From positions 1 to 64,000 of the forward strand of contig NZ_BCWY01000032.1 in NCBI RefSeq assembly GCF_001894825.1: a DNA stretch of 64,000 nucleotides. The letters run 5' to 3'. This DNA is from Rhodococcus jostii NBRC 16295. GTDB taxonomy: Bacteria > Actinomycetota > Actinomycetes > Mycobacteriales > Mycobacteriaceae. Each line of letters starts with the position of its first letter. The stretch's first letter is position 1. The notes beneath the pieces are model-generated. The model ran no database searches. It was not told where the DNA came from and was given only the letters and a program-made list of their open reading frames with translations. This document shows positions 8,526 to 16,820 of the stretch, one piece after another. Both the position numbers and the translations under genes were made by a program.

Positions 8526-10217
8526 CTAGCGGGTCACGATCTCGTGGTTGACGGTGTCCTGCACCTGCGACAGCAGGTCGAGCCGAAGCGCCAGCCACAG
8601 GGTGAACTGGTTCTCGGGTTCCCGGATGTCCATGCCGATGAGTCGTGACGTGCGATCGAGCTTGGCGATCATGGTGTTCCGGTGAATCCGCAGGCGCCGC
8701 GCGGCCGCATTGATGTTGCCGCCCTCTTCGAGATAGGCGAAGAGCAACTCCTCGGTGTCGGCGTGCGAACCCGACGCCCGGAGGGGGCCGAGGACGTCCC
8801 GGATGAGTCGACGACTCTCGTCGGTGTCGGTCGCGCGGGCGAGCACACTGAACCCACGCAGCTCGTTGTAGGCCACCGAACCGGACAACCCGAGCCGCTG
8901 GGCGATGCCCAGGGTGATGCGGGCCTCGCGGTAACTCTCCCCGATATCGCGAGCGCCTGCCGCGGGACGGCCGTGGGCCACCGGAATCCGCTGCCCCAAC
9001 CTGGTTTCCAGATCGAGGGACATGGCGTGCGCGTACTCGCTGATCTCCGATTCGACCGCTGGTGCGTCGGCGGAACTCAGGGAGCGGATCACCACGAGCA
9101 CGTCTCCGATGACGGTGACGTGCGAACGGACATCCGGCCGGGGCAACACACCGGCGGCGTACCGCGCGAGCCGGACCATGCTCGCGCCGGGCCGTCCCGC
9201 CGCCCGGTCGACGAGACCGGGAGCGACGAAGACGATGTAGTGCAGATCCAGATCGATCTCGTGCAGTGCGGCCCGGGTGCGCAGGTCGTGGTCGTTGGCG
9301 AAGTTGCCGTGCACGAGGGCCTGGACGAAATCGCCGCGCGCCCGCTCCTCGGCCTCGTCCACGCTCCGCTGCCGGAGCATCTCGGTGCCGATGATCGTCC
9401 CCGCCTGCTCGACGACCACCCGGTGCTGCGCGATGTCGTGCCGGCGTGGATTCGCCCCGGGCACGACGACCACGACCCAGCCCTCGTAGCGGCCCGCGAG
9501 TTGCATGGCCCCGGCGACCGCGGTGGTGGGTGCGAACAGTCCGTCCGGATGCTCCAGTCGGATCACGTGAACGTTGTGCATCCGTGCCGGTGGTGATTCC
9601 TCGAGCCGCGGCAGCGCGTCCGCGAGAGCCTCCAGCAGGGCGACGGTGCCCGCCGCCTCGGCGTCCGGTAGACCGGCGTGGGCGAGAAGACGTCCCCGCA
9701 CGTCGAGGGCGACGGCGACGTCCGAGGTCAGAGCCGCGACCTCGCGAATCAGCATCGGCAGGCCCGCTCCGCGGTGCAGCAACCCCGCGAGCGACTGGTG
9801 CACGGTGAGGGCATAGCGCATCACGTGCGCTTCCTGGGTGAGTGCGCGCTCGGCGAGGAGTCGGTTGAGAGCGGTGAAACCGACGGGAAATCCCAGTTCC
9901 ACCACGGTGAGTCCGGTCGGCCAGACCGTGCCCGCGGGCGCCGACCCGTCGACGAGGAGAACGCCGGCGCCCCGCGCCACCAGCGACTCGAGTTCACGTC
10001 CGTGCGCGGACAGCGTTTCGGGCCGCGTGTACACGGCGACCTCGGCGAGGGAGTCGGGGCGGCTCATCACCTCCCCCCAGGGCAGGCACCACGTCACCGG
10101 CCCGCTCAGGGCATCCGTGCCCGACAGCAGGCGCGCCGACGCGAGCAGGGGTTCTTCCAGCAGGCCGCGTAACGACAATCGCTCGTCGTCCGCGTTCGGT
10201 GTCGTGGTGTCTTCCAC
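8526..10217 (-). CDS. PucR/CdaR family transcriptional regulator
   Basis: Regulator of 563 aa with an N-terminal PucR-type sensor region (about 20-150), a central GGDEF-like fold and a C-terminal helix-turn-helix (NINAAARRLRIHRNTMIAKL) of the HTH_30 type. The frame is open 54 codons further upstream, but GTG 10217 has AGGAGGGG 6 nt before it and the residues ahead look non-coding. It is divergent from the HbpS-like gene at the head of the catabolic cluster and is likely its activator. PucR proteins commonly govern nitrogen-compound catabolism. Confidence 0.85.
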   Translation of the reverse strand: MEDTTTPNADDERLSLRGLLEEPLLASARLLSGTDALSGPVTWCLPWGEVMSRPDSLAEVAVYTRPETLSAHGRELESLVARGAGVLLVDGSAPAGTVWPTGLTVVELGFPVGFTALNRLLAERALTQEAHVMRYALTVHQSLAGLLHRGAGLPMLIREVAALTSDVAVALDVRGRLLAHAGLPDAEAAGTVALLEALADALPRLEESPPARMHNVHVIRLEHPDGLFAPTTAVAGAMQLAGRYEGWVVVVVPGANPRRHDIAQHRVVVEQAGTIIGTEMLRQRSVDEAEERARGDFVQALVHGNFANDHDLRTRAALHEIDLDLHYIVFVAPGLVDRAAGRPGASMVRLARYAAGVLPRPDVRSHVTVIGDVLVVIRSLSSADAPAVESEISEYAHAMSLDLETRLGQRIPVAHGRPAAGARDIGESYREARITLGIAQRLGLSGSVAYNELRGFSVLARATDTDESRRLIRDVLGPLRASGSHADTEELLFAYLEEGGNINAAARRLRIHRNTMIAKLDRTSRLIGMDIREPENQFTLWLALRLDLLSQVQDTVNHEIVTR

Positions 10218-10315
10218 TACGAGCCCCTCCTCGGGTGACGTCGAAAGTGCAGTATGGCCCCGCGCTCGTCTGCGTTGCCTATGCACTATGCCCTGATATT
10301 CGAGTTTTCGCCGGA

Positions 10316-10326
10316 TAGTTTGACTA
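10316..10326. promoter_or_regulatory. TAGT-N3-ACTA operator candidate
   Basis: TAGTTTGACTA in the PucR/HbpS divergent region fits T-N-G-T-N3-A-C-N-A and has the same half-sites as the palindrome at 6853-6869. It lies 70 bp before the HbpS-like start. A FadR-type GntR repressor, perhaps the one encoded at 17289, is the natural candidate. Confidence 0.4.
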
Positions 10327-10395
10327 TGTTCCGCCGGCGATGCCGATGATAGAAATCGGTGCATCACTTCCTCCCGCAACGCAACGGAGAAGACA

Positions 10396-10842
10396 ATGCA
10401 TCAGGTTCACCGAATCACCCTCGACGACGCACTCCCACTGCTCGCCGCGGGACGCGCGAAGGCCGAGGAAATCGGCGTCAAGCAGACTCTCTGCGTCTGT
10501 GACGACGGCGGCAACGTGCTGGCCCTGCACCGACTGCCGGGTGCGCGCCTCACCGGCGTCGACATCGCGATCGCCAAGGCGTTCACTGCGGCCGGCCACG
10601 AGCGGGCCACCCACCTGTTCAACGAGGCGCCCGACGGGCCGGCGCTGCCCGGGAACGAAGCCTTCGGCATCAGCCAGATGCTGCCGGGCAAATTCGCGGT
10701 CTTCGTCGGCGGATTTCCCCTCGTCTTCGACGGCCAGATCGTCGGCGGAGTGGGCATCAGCGGCGGAAACGGCAAGCAGGACAAAGCGGTCGGAGCGGCA
10801 ATGCTGGCCGAGTTCGAGGCGCTCGCCGTAGTGCCCAGCTGA
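10396..10842 (+). CDS. HbpS/GlcG (DUF336) family protein
   Basis: Small protein of 148 aa in the GlcG/HbpS/PduO-C fold, recognised by the ITLDDALPLLAAGRAKAEEIG start, the DDGGNVLALHR turn and the Gly-rich C-terminal segment GQIVGGVGISGGNG. Some members bind heme or corrinoids; many sit in catabolic operons with unproven roles. It is the first rightward gene of the cluster and may be a cofactor-handling partner of the oxidase downstream. There is no signal peptide, so it should be cytosolic. Confidence 0.85.
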   Translation: MHQVHRITLDDALPLLAAGRAKAEEIGVKQTLCVCDDGGNVLALHRLPGARLTGVDIAIAKAFTAAGHERATHLFNEAPDGPALPGNEAFGISQMLPGKFAVFVGGFPLVFDGQIVGGVGISGGNGKQDKAVGAAMLAEFEALAVVPS

Positions 10843-10849
10843 TCGTCCG

Positions 10850-10874
10850 CGATGTGCCGACACTGTGCACATCG
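10850..10874. promoter_or_regulatory. 8-bp inverted repeat upstream of the diiron oxidase
   Basis: CGATGTGC (10850-10857) and GCACATCG (10867-10874) form perfect 8-bp arms with a 9-bp spacer, just after the HbpS-like stop and about 120 bp before the next start. It could be an operator (two helical turns between arm centres is close) or an RNA hairpin. Confidence 0.4.
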
Positions 10875-10994
10875 AAACCGTTGGAACACAGTCATTTCGA
10901 ACGTGGTCGCGACGATCGCGAGTCGGTACCGTCGAATTCACTCCAGTCGGAGCATCCCCATCCATTCCCATTCTCGAGGAAGACGAGGCACATC

Positions 10995-11714
10995 ATGACC
11001 GAACTTCTAGGCCGGGACGAATTCCGCACAGCCCTGGAGAACGCCATCAAGGGCCGCGAGGCGAAGAACGCATCGTTCAGCAAGGCGTGGGCCGAGGGCA
11101 AGCTCGAGAAGCACCACTTCGCACGCTGGGCGGAGAACCACTACCACTACGTCGGCCCCTTCGCCGACTACCTGGCGAACATCTACTCGAATACTCCCGA
11201 CACCTTCACCAATGCAAAGGATTTCACCCTCCAGAACATGTACGAGGAGGAGCTGGCCGACATCCGGCACACCGACCTCCTCATCAAGTTCGCCGAGGCG
11301 TGCGGCACCACGAAGGAGCGCGTCGAGGATCCCTCGAACATGAGCGCGATCACCCGCGGTCTGCAGTCCTGGTGCTACGCGGTGTCGCAGCGCGAGCACT
11401 TCGTCGTCGCCACCGCGGCGCTCGTCGTCGGACTCGAATCGCAGGTTCCCAGCATCTACAAGAAGCAGATCATCCCACTGCGCGAGGTGTACGGATTCAC
11501 CGAGGACGAGATCGAGTTCTTCGACCTGCACATCACGTCCGACGTCGTGCACGGTGAGCGCGGATACCAGATCGTGCTCGACCACGCGGACACGCCGCAG
11601 CTACAGCAGCGTTGCCTGCAGCTCGTGCAGTGGGGAGCCGAGATGCGCTTCTCGTACACGAAGGGGCTCTACGACACCTACGTGGCACCCGACCTCGAGC
11701 TCGCGACCGCCTGA
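10995..11714 (+). CDS. Heme-oxygenase-like diiron oxidase (HDO; TenA/CADD fold)
   Basis: Cytosolic all-helical protein of 239 aa in the TenA/PqqC/CADD superfamily. It shows the full HDO metal set with family spacing: Glu47, Glu85, His92 (7 apart), Glu148, and His179-Asp183-His186 (4 and 3 apart). TenA thiaminases and PqqC lack this set. HDOs use a non-heme diiron centre and O2 for N-oxygenation, desaturation, C-C cleavage or decarboxylation. The two Rieske proteins and the ferredoxin reductase downstream would supply electrons. ATG 10995 is chosen as the start; the frame upstream is open but non-conserved in character. The substrate is unknown; ALDH, RidA and GGT-family neighbours suggest an amine or amide. 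Confidence 0.8.
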   Translation: MTELLGRDEFRTALENAIKGREAKNASFSKAWAEGKLEKHHFARWAENHYHYVGPFADYLANIYSNTPDTFTNAKDFTLQNMYEEELADIRHTDLLIKFAEACGTTKERVEDPSNMSAITRGLQSWCYAVSQREHFVVATAALVVGLESQVPSIYKKQIIPLREVYGFTEDEIEFFDLHITSDVVHGERGYQIVLDHADTPQLQQRCLQLVQWGAEMRFSYTKGLYDTYVAPDLELATA

Positions 11715-11724
11715 GCGTGCGAAC

Positions 11725-11752
11725 GGAGGGGCCCGGGCGATCGGGCCCCTCC
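11725..11752 (+). terminator. Strong hairpin between oxidase and ferredoxin genes
   Basis: An 11-bp perfect stem, GGAGGGGCCCG (11725-11735) with CGGGCCCCTCC (11742-11752), has a 6-nt loop 11 nt after the oxidase stop. There is no U-tract. It may attenuate transcription or protect the upstream mRNA, so that oxidase outnumbers ferredoxin. Confidence 0.5.
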
Positions 11753-11785
11753 AGGCGCAGGCATCTCGCCCGACAGGAGAGAACG

Positions 11786-12142
11786 ATGGATACGAACTGG
11801 ACCCGGCTGGTCACCGTGCGTGAACTCGGCCGACGCCGGAAGCTTCGAGTCGAGGTCGGGGACACCGCGGTCGCGTTGTTCCAGGCCGACGATCGGATCT
11901 ACGCCTTTCGCGACCTGTGCGTCCATCAGGATCGGTCACTGGCGAAAGGCACCCTGCTGCACGGTCGCGTCATCTGCCCAGGTCACCAGTGGGCCTTCGA
12001 CCTCGACACCGGCTACGAGGAAGACCAGGACCTGTGCCAACCGACCTACGCGGTGAAGGTCGAGGACGACGTCGTCTACGTGGATCTCACCCGCAGCCCC
12101 GATTACGCCGAGACCGCGGCCTCGCCCGCCGAAGTCGACTGA
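11786..12142 (+). CDS. Rieske-type [2Fe-2S] ferredoxin (low-potential type)
   Basis: Soluble electron carrier of 118 aa. The cluster ligands are Cys45-X-His47 (CVHQD) and Cys64-X2-His67 (CPGH), the spacing of dioxygenase ferredoxins such as BphF, and it lacks the extra disulfide cysteines of bc1-type Rieske proteins. ATG 11786 follows AGGAGAG by about 5 nt. The ferredoxin reductase gene begins 16 nt downstream, so NAD(P)H to reductase to this ferredoxin to the diiron oxidase is the likely chain. Confidence 0.88.
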   Translation: MDTNWTRLVTVRELGRRRKLRVEVGDTAVALFQADDRIYAFRDLCVHQDRSLAKGTLLHGRVICPGHQWAFDLDTGYEEDQDLCQPTYAVKVEDDVVYVDLTRSPDYAETAASPAEVD

Positions 12143-12158
12143 GAGAGCGAGTGACACC

Positions 12159-13400
12159 ATGACGCTGAACACCATCGTCACCGTCGGCGCCGGCCAGACC
12201 GCCGCCGTTGCCGCGCGCACACTGCGGCGCCGAGGATTCGACGGCAGGATTCTGCTCGTCGGCGACGAACTGCACGCGCCGTATCAGCGCCCACCTCTGT
12301 CAAAGGAATTCCTTGCCGGGCAGGAGGACCGAGAATCCTTGATGCTCCTTCCCGACGCATGGCGCGAGAAACAGGACGTGGAACTCCTCACCGGAACCGC
12401 GGTGACCCGGATCGACTCGCAGGCCGGGGCGGTGGAATTGTCCGACGGACGGCGAATCTCGGCCGATGCCGTGCTCTTCGCGACGGGCGGGCGGCCGCGG
12501 ACGATGCCGGTGACCGGTTCGGCGCCCGAACGGGTGCACTACCTGAGAACGATCGACGACGCCGAGCGGCTGGCCGACGGGCTCCGCCCCGGCGCGCGGC
12601 TGGTGCTGATCGGCGGAGGATTCGTCGGGCTCGAAATCGCCGCTACCGCACGAACCCTGGGAGCCGAGGTCACGGTTCTCGAAGCGGACCCGGTGCCGCT
12701 CGCTCGTATCCTCGGACCCGAGATGGGCGAGGTCTGCACTCGGTTGCAGCGGGACAACGGAGTCACCGTCCGCGCCGGTGTGCGAGTCGACACCGTGACG
12801 ACGCGACCGGAAGACGTACTCATCACACTGGAGGGCGGAGAAGTGGTTCCGGCCGACGTCGTGGTGGTGGGAATCGGGATCGTCCCCAACGTCGAGGTCG
12901 CGCAGGCCTCCGGATTGGCAGTCGACGGCGGAATACTCGTCGACGCACAGGGCCGGACGTCGGTTCCGCACGTGTACGCCGCCGGCGACGTGGCAGCACG
13001 ATTCTCCGACGCGGCCGGCAGGCACGTGCGCGTCGAACACTTCGACAACGCGAGCAAGCAGGGCGCGGCGACCGCGAATCTGATGCTGGGACGCGTCGGT
13101 GTCGTGGACCCCGCCCACTGGTTCTGGTCGGATCAGTTCGGCAAGAACCTGCAGTTCGCCGGCACCGCCCGCTACACCGACCTGGTGTTCCGCGGCAGCG
13201 TCGACAACGGCGAGTTCACCGCCTTCTACATGGACGGCGGGGTGGTCCGCGGCGCCTTCGCGCTCGACCGTGGCGAAGAAATCAGTGCGGCAAGGGAACT
13301 GATCGGACGGTCGATCGAGCCGTCGCGGCTCGCGGACGAAGACGTCGACCTGTTCGACCTGATGGATGAAGACGACGAGGAACTGGTGACGGTGTCATGA
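12159..13400 (+). CDS. FAD-dependent NAD(P)H:ferredoxin reductase
   Basis: Flavoprotein of 413 aa in the BphA4/ThcD/rubredoxin-reductase family. The FAD motif is GAGQTA (residues 10-15), the family mark YQRPPLSKEFL follows near residue 44, the NAD(P)-binding motif LIGGGFVG is at 150-157, and VYAAGDVA contacts FAD near 270. It should reduce one or both Rieske proteins of the cluster. It starts at ATG 12159 and overlaps the aldehyde dehydrogenase gene by 4 nt (ATGA). Confidence 0.88.
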   Translation: MTLNTIVTVGAGQTAAVAARTLRRRGFDGRILLVGDELHAPYQRPPLSKEFLAGQEDRESLMLLPDAWREKQDVELLTGTAVTRIDSQAGAVELSDGRRISADAVLFATGGRPRTMPVTGSAPERVHYLRTIDDAERLADGLRPGARLVLIGGGFVGLEIAATARTLGAEVTVLEADPVPLARILGPEMGEVCTRLQRDNGVTVRAGVRVDTVTTRPEDVLITLEGGEVVPADVVVVGIGIVPNVEVAQASGLAVDGGILVDAQGRTSVPHVYAAGDVAARFSDAAGRHVRVEHFDNASKQGAATANLMLGRVGVVDPAHWFWSDQFGKNLQFAGTARYTDLVFRGSVDNGEFTAFYMDGGVVRGAFALDRGEEISAARELIGRSIEPSRLADEDVDLFDLMDEDDEELVTVS

Positions 13401-14839
13401 TCGAAGGACTCAATCTCGTCGACGGGCAGTGGGTCCCGTCGTCGTCCGGGGCGACGTTCGAGCGACGCAACCCCGCCGACCACGACGACGTGATCGGTGT
13501 GTTCCCCGATTCGACGGCGGCGGACGTGGATGCCGCCGTGAGCGCGCTGGCCAAGGCGGCGCCGCAGTGGGCGGCGACACCCCCGGAGCGCCGTGCCGCA
13601 ATCCTCGAGGCCGCGGCCGCGCACCTCGAGGCCCGGGCAGGCGAACTCGTCGACGAACTCGTCCGAGAAGAGGGCAAGACCCGCGCCGAGGCCACCATGG
13701 AAGTCGGTCGTACCCCGATGAACCTGCGTTTCTACGCCGGTGAGGCGCTTCGCACCACCGGCAGTACCTATCCCACCCCGGGCGACGGACTCGTCATCAC
13801 CCTGCGTGAACCCGTCGGCATCGTCGGAGCGATCACCCCGTGGAACTTTCCGCTCAACATTCCCTCACGCAAGCTCGGACCTGCTCTCGCGGCGGGAAAT
13901 GTCGTGGTGTTCAAGCCGTCCGAACTCACACCGCTGATGGGACAGCGTCTCGTCGAGGCGTTGCTCGCAGGTGGGCTTCCGGCCGGGGTCATCGCGCTGG
14001 TCCAGGGTTCCGGGCGGGCCGGAGCGGCAGTCGCGGCGGACGAGCGCATCGATGCCGTCACGTTCACCGGTTCCACCGCGGTGGGTCGCTCGATCCACGC
14101 GGCGGTCGGACCGTCTCGCCGCAGTCAGCTCGAGATGGGGGGAAAGAACCCCGTCGTGGTGCTCGACGACGCCGACGTGGACACGGCGGCGGCGCTGATC
14201 GTCAAGGGAGCCTTCGGGTTGTCCGGGCAGGCGTGCACGGGCACCAGCCGGGTGATCGCGGTGGACGAGATCCACGACCGGCTACTGGACCGCGTGGTGG
14301 AGCTCGCCGGAGGGATCTGCGTCGGCCCGGGCGCGGACCCGGGTGTGGAGATGGGTGCGCTGGCGAGCGCGGGGCAACTCGCGAAGTTCCTCGAGTACGT
14401 GCAGATCGGTCACGACGAAGGTGCCGAACTGGTCTGTGGCGGAGTGAGTCTCGACGAGAGGAACGGCTATTTCGCCGTCCCGACCGTATTCGCCGGCGGC
14501 AGACCGGACATGCGGGTGGTCACCGAAGAAGTGTTCGGACCGCTGCTGGTCTTCCTGCGGGCGTCCGGCTTCGAGGAGGCGGTCGCGCTGGCGAACGACA
14601 CGGAATTCGGCCTCAGTGCCGGAATCGTCACCAACGACGTGACCAGGGCCCTCGCGTTCGCCGGCCGGTCCGAATCGGGTCTGGTGAAGATCAACCAGCC
14701 CACCACCGGCATGAGCATGAACGCGCCGTTCGGCGGTTACAAGTCATCGAGCACCCAGACCCACAAGGAACAGGCAGGGGACTCGATGATGCAGTTCTAC
14801 CAATCCGAAAAGACCGTCTACCTCAGCCCTTCGGCCTGA
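13397..14839 (+). CDS. NAD(P)-dependent aldehyde dehydrogenase
   Basis: Cytosolic enzyme of 480 aa oxidising an aldehyde to the acid. The catalytic residues are Cys280 (GQACTG) and Glu246 (LEMGGK); the cofactor-binding segment TPWNFPLNIPSRKLGPALAAG and FTGSTAVG are present. Length and motifs suit a class-3-like/succinate-semialdehyde-type ALDH. ATGA couples it to the reductase. Its presence indicates that the oxidase pathway releases an aldehyde. Confidence 0.9.
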   Translation: MIEGLNLVDGQWVPSSSGATFERRNPADHDDVIGVFPDSTAADVDAAVSALAKAAPQWAATPPERRAAILEAAAAHLEARAGELVDELVREEGKTRAEATMEVGRTPMNLRFYAGEALRTTGSTYPTPGDGLVITLREPVGIVGAITPWNFPLNIPSRKLGPALAAGNVVVFKPSELTPLMGQRLVEALLAGGLPAGVIALVQGSGRAGAAVAADERIDAVTFTGSTAVGRSIHAAVGPSRRSQLEMGGKNPVVVLDDADVDTAAALIVKGAFGLSGQACTGTSRVIAVDEIHDRLLDRVVELAGGICVGPGADPGVEMGALASAGQLAKFLEYVQIGHDEGAELVCGGVSLDERNGYFAVPTVFAGGRPDMRVVTEEVFGPLLVFLRASGFEEAVALANDTEFGLSAGIVTNDVTRALAFAGRSESGLVKINQPTTGMSMNAPFGGYKSSSTQTHKEQAGDSMMQFYQSEKTVYLSPSA

Positions 14840-14868
14840 GACCTACCTGTCGACAGAGGGAGAAGACC

Positions 14869-15231
14869 ATGGAATTCACTCGCGTTGCGCGCTCCGGACA
14901 GGTTTCCGAAGGCATCGTGCGCCGCTTCTTCGCCGGCGAACACGAGTTCGCCGTGGCGCGCCTGAACGGGAAGGCCTACGCCACGTCGAACTACTGCACG
15001 CACCTGGACTGCCTGCTGTCTTCGGGGAAACTCGTCGACGACGGCATCGGATGCTCCTGCCACGGAAGCGTATTCGACCTGGAGACCGGCGAACCCGTGT
15101 GCCCGCCGGCGACCGTGGCCATCAAGACGTATCCGGTGGAGGAACGGGACGGCGAGATCTTCGTCGGCATCGATCCCGACGACACCAGTTCCATCCCGCG
15201 CCGGCGGGCCGCGCGGGGGTGCATGAAGTGA
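14869..15231 (+). CDS. Second Rieske [2Fe-2S] protein (bc1-like cysteine pair)
   Basis: Soluble protein of 120 aa. Ligands are Cys43-X-His45 and Cys62-X2-His65. It also has Cys48 (CTHLDC) and Cys64 (CSCHGS), which in bc1/b6f Rieske proteins form a disulfide that raises the redox potential, and Ser67 at the position that hydrogen-bonds the cluster. There is no Tat signal or anchor. It therefore probably works at a higher potential than the ferredoxin at 11786. ATG 14869 follows AGAGGGAGAAG. Its TGA overlaps the GTG of the next gene. Confidence 0.85.
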   Translation: MEFTRVARSGQVSEGIVRRFFAGEHEFAVARLNGKAYATSNYCTHLDCLLSSGKLVDDGIGCSCHGSVFDLETGEPVCPPATVAIKTYPVEERDGEIFVGIDPDDTSSIPRRRAARGCMK

Positions 15232-16820
15232 ACCCGCGACCGTCCACTCTCTCCGCCGACGGCATGGTCTCGTCCAGTCATCCCGCGGCGAGCACGGTAG
15301 GTGCGCGTGTGCTGGCCGACGGAGGCAACGCGATCGATGCGTCGCTGGCCATGGCCGCGATGACCTGGCTGACGTTGCCGGGACAGTGCGGGATCGGCGG
15401 TGACGCATTCGCCGTCGTTCGCGAACCGGACGGATCGGTGTGGACGGTCGGCGGCAGCGGCTTCGGTCCCGACGGCGGCGACGTGGAGTTCTACACCGAA
15501 CGCGGGTTGCGGACTATTCCGTTGGACGGGGCGCTGGCGGTGGCCGTGCCCGGAGCCCCGGCCGCCCTCGGCGCGCTGCACGCCGGTGGCGCGACCCGCT
15601 CGCTGGAAGATCTCTGGGCGCCTGCGGTGCGCGCGGCAGAGAACGGGCTGCCCTGCTCGGCCAAGACCCGTGAGGACGTGCGAGAAGCGCAGACCGCGAT
15701 CGCCGCCGACCCCGGACTGCGTGCGGTGTACCTCCCCGACGGCCGGTTGCCGCAGGTCGGGGAGTTGCTGCCGCAGCGCGACCTGGCCAGGTCGATCCGT
15801 TCGCTCGCGCGCGATATTCACGGCTTCTACACCGGCTCCTTCGCGCAGCGAGCCGTCGAGGCGCTGCGCGGCGGAGGGGCACCGTTCAGCGGGGAGGAGT
15901 GGGCGGCCGGCGCCGACGTGCGGGCGGAGGCCGCGATCAGCGGGCACTACGCCGGTGCGGTCATCCACCAGACTCCGCTGCCCACACCCGGATGGATGGT
16001 CCTCCAACAGGCGGCGCTGTGCGACGGCGTGGTGGGCTTCTCGCCGTGGCTCACCGCCCCGGCAGTCGATCGCATGGCGCGGGCCGCGCGACTCGCCTTC
16101 GAGGACCGGCTCGCGACCTGCGGTACCGGCAACGACGGGTGGAAGGCGGTGCTGGAGCCCGCAGCGGTCGGGGCGGCGAGAGCCCGGCTGGACGGCCACC
16201 GGGCGTCGTCGGGGGCCTTCAGCGTGACCGCCGGCGACACCACCTCGACAGTCGCGGTGGATTCCGAAGGCCGTGCCGTCAGTTTCATCCACTCGCTCGC
16301 CTTCACGTTCGGCGCGAAGACGACCGTCCCCGGCACCGGAGTGGTGCTGAACAACCGATACGGCCGCGGGGCCTACCTGATCCCGGGACATCCCAACGCG
16401 GCGGCGCCCCGCCGCAAACCGCTGCACACCCTCAACGCATGGGTGATCACCGATACGTCCGGGAACCTCCTGCACGTCGGCAACACCCCGGGCGGCGACG
16501 GCCAGGTGCAGTGGAACATGCAGCTGATCTCCCACCTGCTCGACCACGGACTCGGCCCGGCGGAGGCCGTCGCGGCGCCACGTTTCACGGTCTTTCCCGG
16601 AAGCGACGCCGATGTGGTCGGTCGCCCGGCGGAACTGCGGTGCGAGTCACGAGTGCCCGAAGAAGTGCGCAGTGAACTCCGGGCCCTCGGACACGACGTC
16701 ACACTGCAGGGGCCGTGGGCCGCAGGCGGAAGCGCTCAGATCATCTCGGTCGACCCCGGGCGCGGTCTGCTGTCCGGCGCCGCGGACCCTCGTCAGGAAG
16801 GAATCGCGCTCGGTGTCTGA
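15228..16820 (+). CDS. Gamma-glutamyltransferase family Ntn-hydrolase
   Basis: Protein of 530 aa in the GGT family, which self-cleaves before a catalytic Thr. The cleavage motif DTTSTVAVD gives Thr338 as nucleophile, and GTGVVLNNRYGRGAYL matches the oxyanion/LNN region. The start region SADGMVSSSHPAASTVGARVLADGG is typical. No signal peptide is seen, so unlike E. coli Ggt it should stay in the cytosol. It may hydrolyse a gamma-glutamyl amide or another amide in the pathway. GTG 15228 overlaps the Rieske stop (GTGA). Confidence 0.82.
   Translation: MNPRPSTLSADGMVSSSHPAASTVGARVLADGGNAIDASLAMAAMTWLTLPGQCGIGGDAFAVVREPDGSVWTVGGSGFGPDGGDVEFYTERGLRTIPLDGALAVAVPGAPAALGALHAGGATRSLEDLWAPAVRAAENGLPCSAKTREDVREAQTAIAADPGLRAVYLPDGRLPQVGELLPQRDLARSIRSLARDIHGFYTGSFAQRAVEALRGGGAPFSGEEWAAGADVRAEAAISGHYAGAVIHQTPLPTPGWMVLQQAALCDGVVGFSPWLTAPAVDRMARAARLAFEDRLATCGTGNDGWKAVLEPAAVGAARARLDGHRASSGAFSVTAGDTTSTVAVDSEGRAVSFIHSLAFTFGAKTTVPGTGVVLNNRYGRGAYLIPGHPNAAAPRRKPLHTLNAWVITDTSGNLLHVGNTPGGDGQVQWNMQLISHLLDHGLGPAEAVAAPRFTVFPGSDADVVGRPAELRCESRVPEEVRSELRALGHDVTLQGPWAAGGSAQIISVDPGRGLLSGAADPRQEGIALGV

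Noticed and set aside
7042-8598. A 518-codon frame opposite the MFS gene
   Set aside because: The product is almost all Arg, Gly, Asp and His, a typical antisense artefact; the MFS protein has clear motifs and helices.
10854-10994. 47-residue N-terminal extension of the diiron oxidase
   Set aside because: It crosses the inverted repeat, has non-conserved composition, and ATG 10995 puts Glu47 at the family position.
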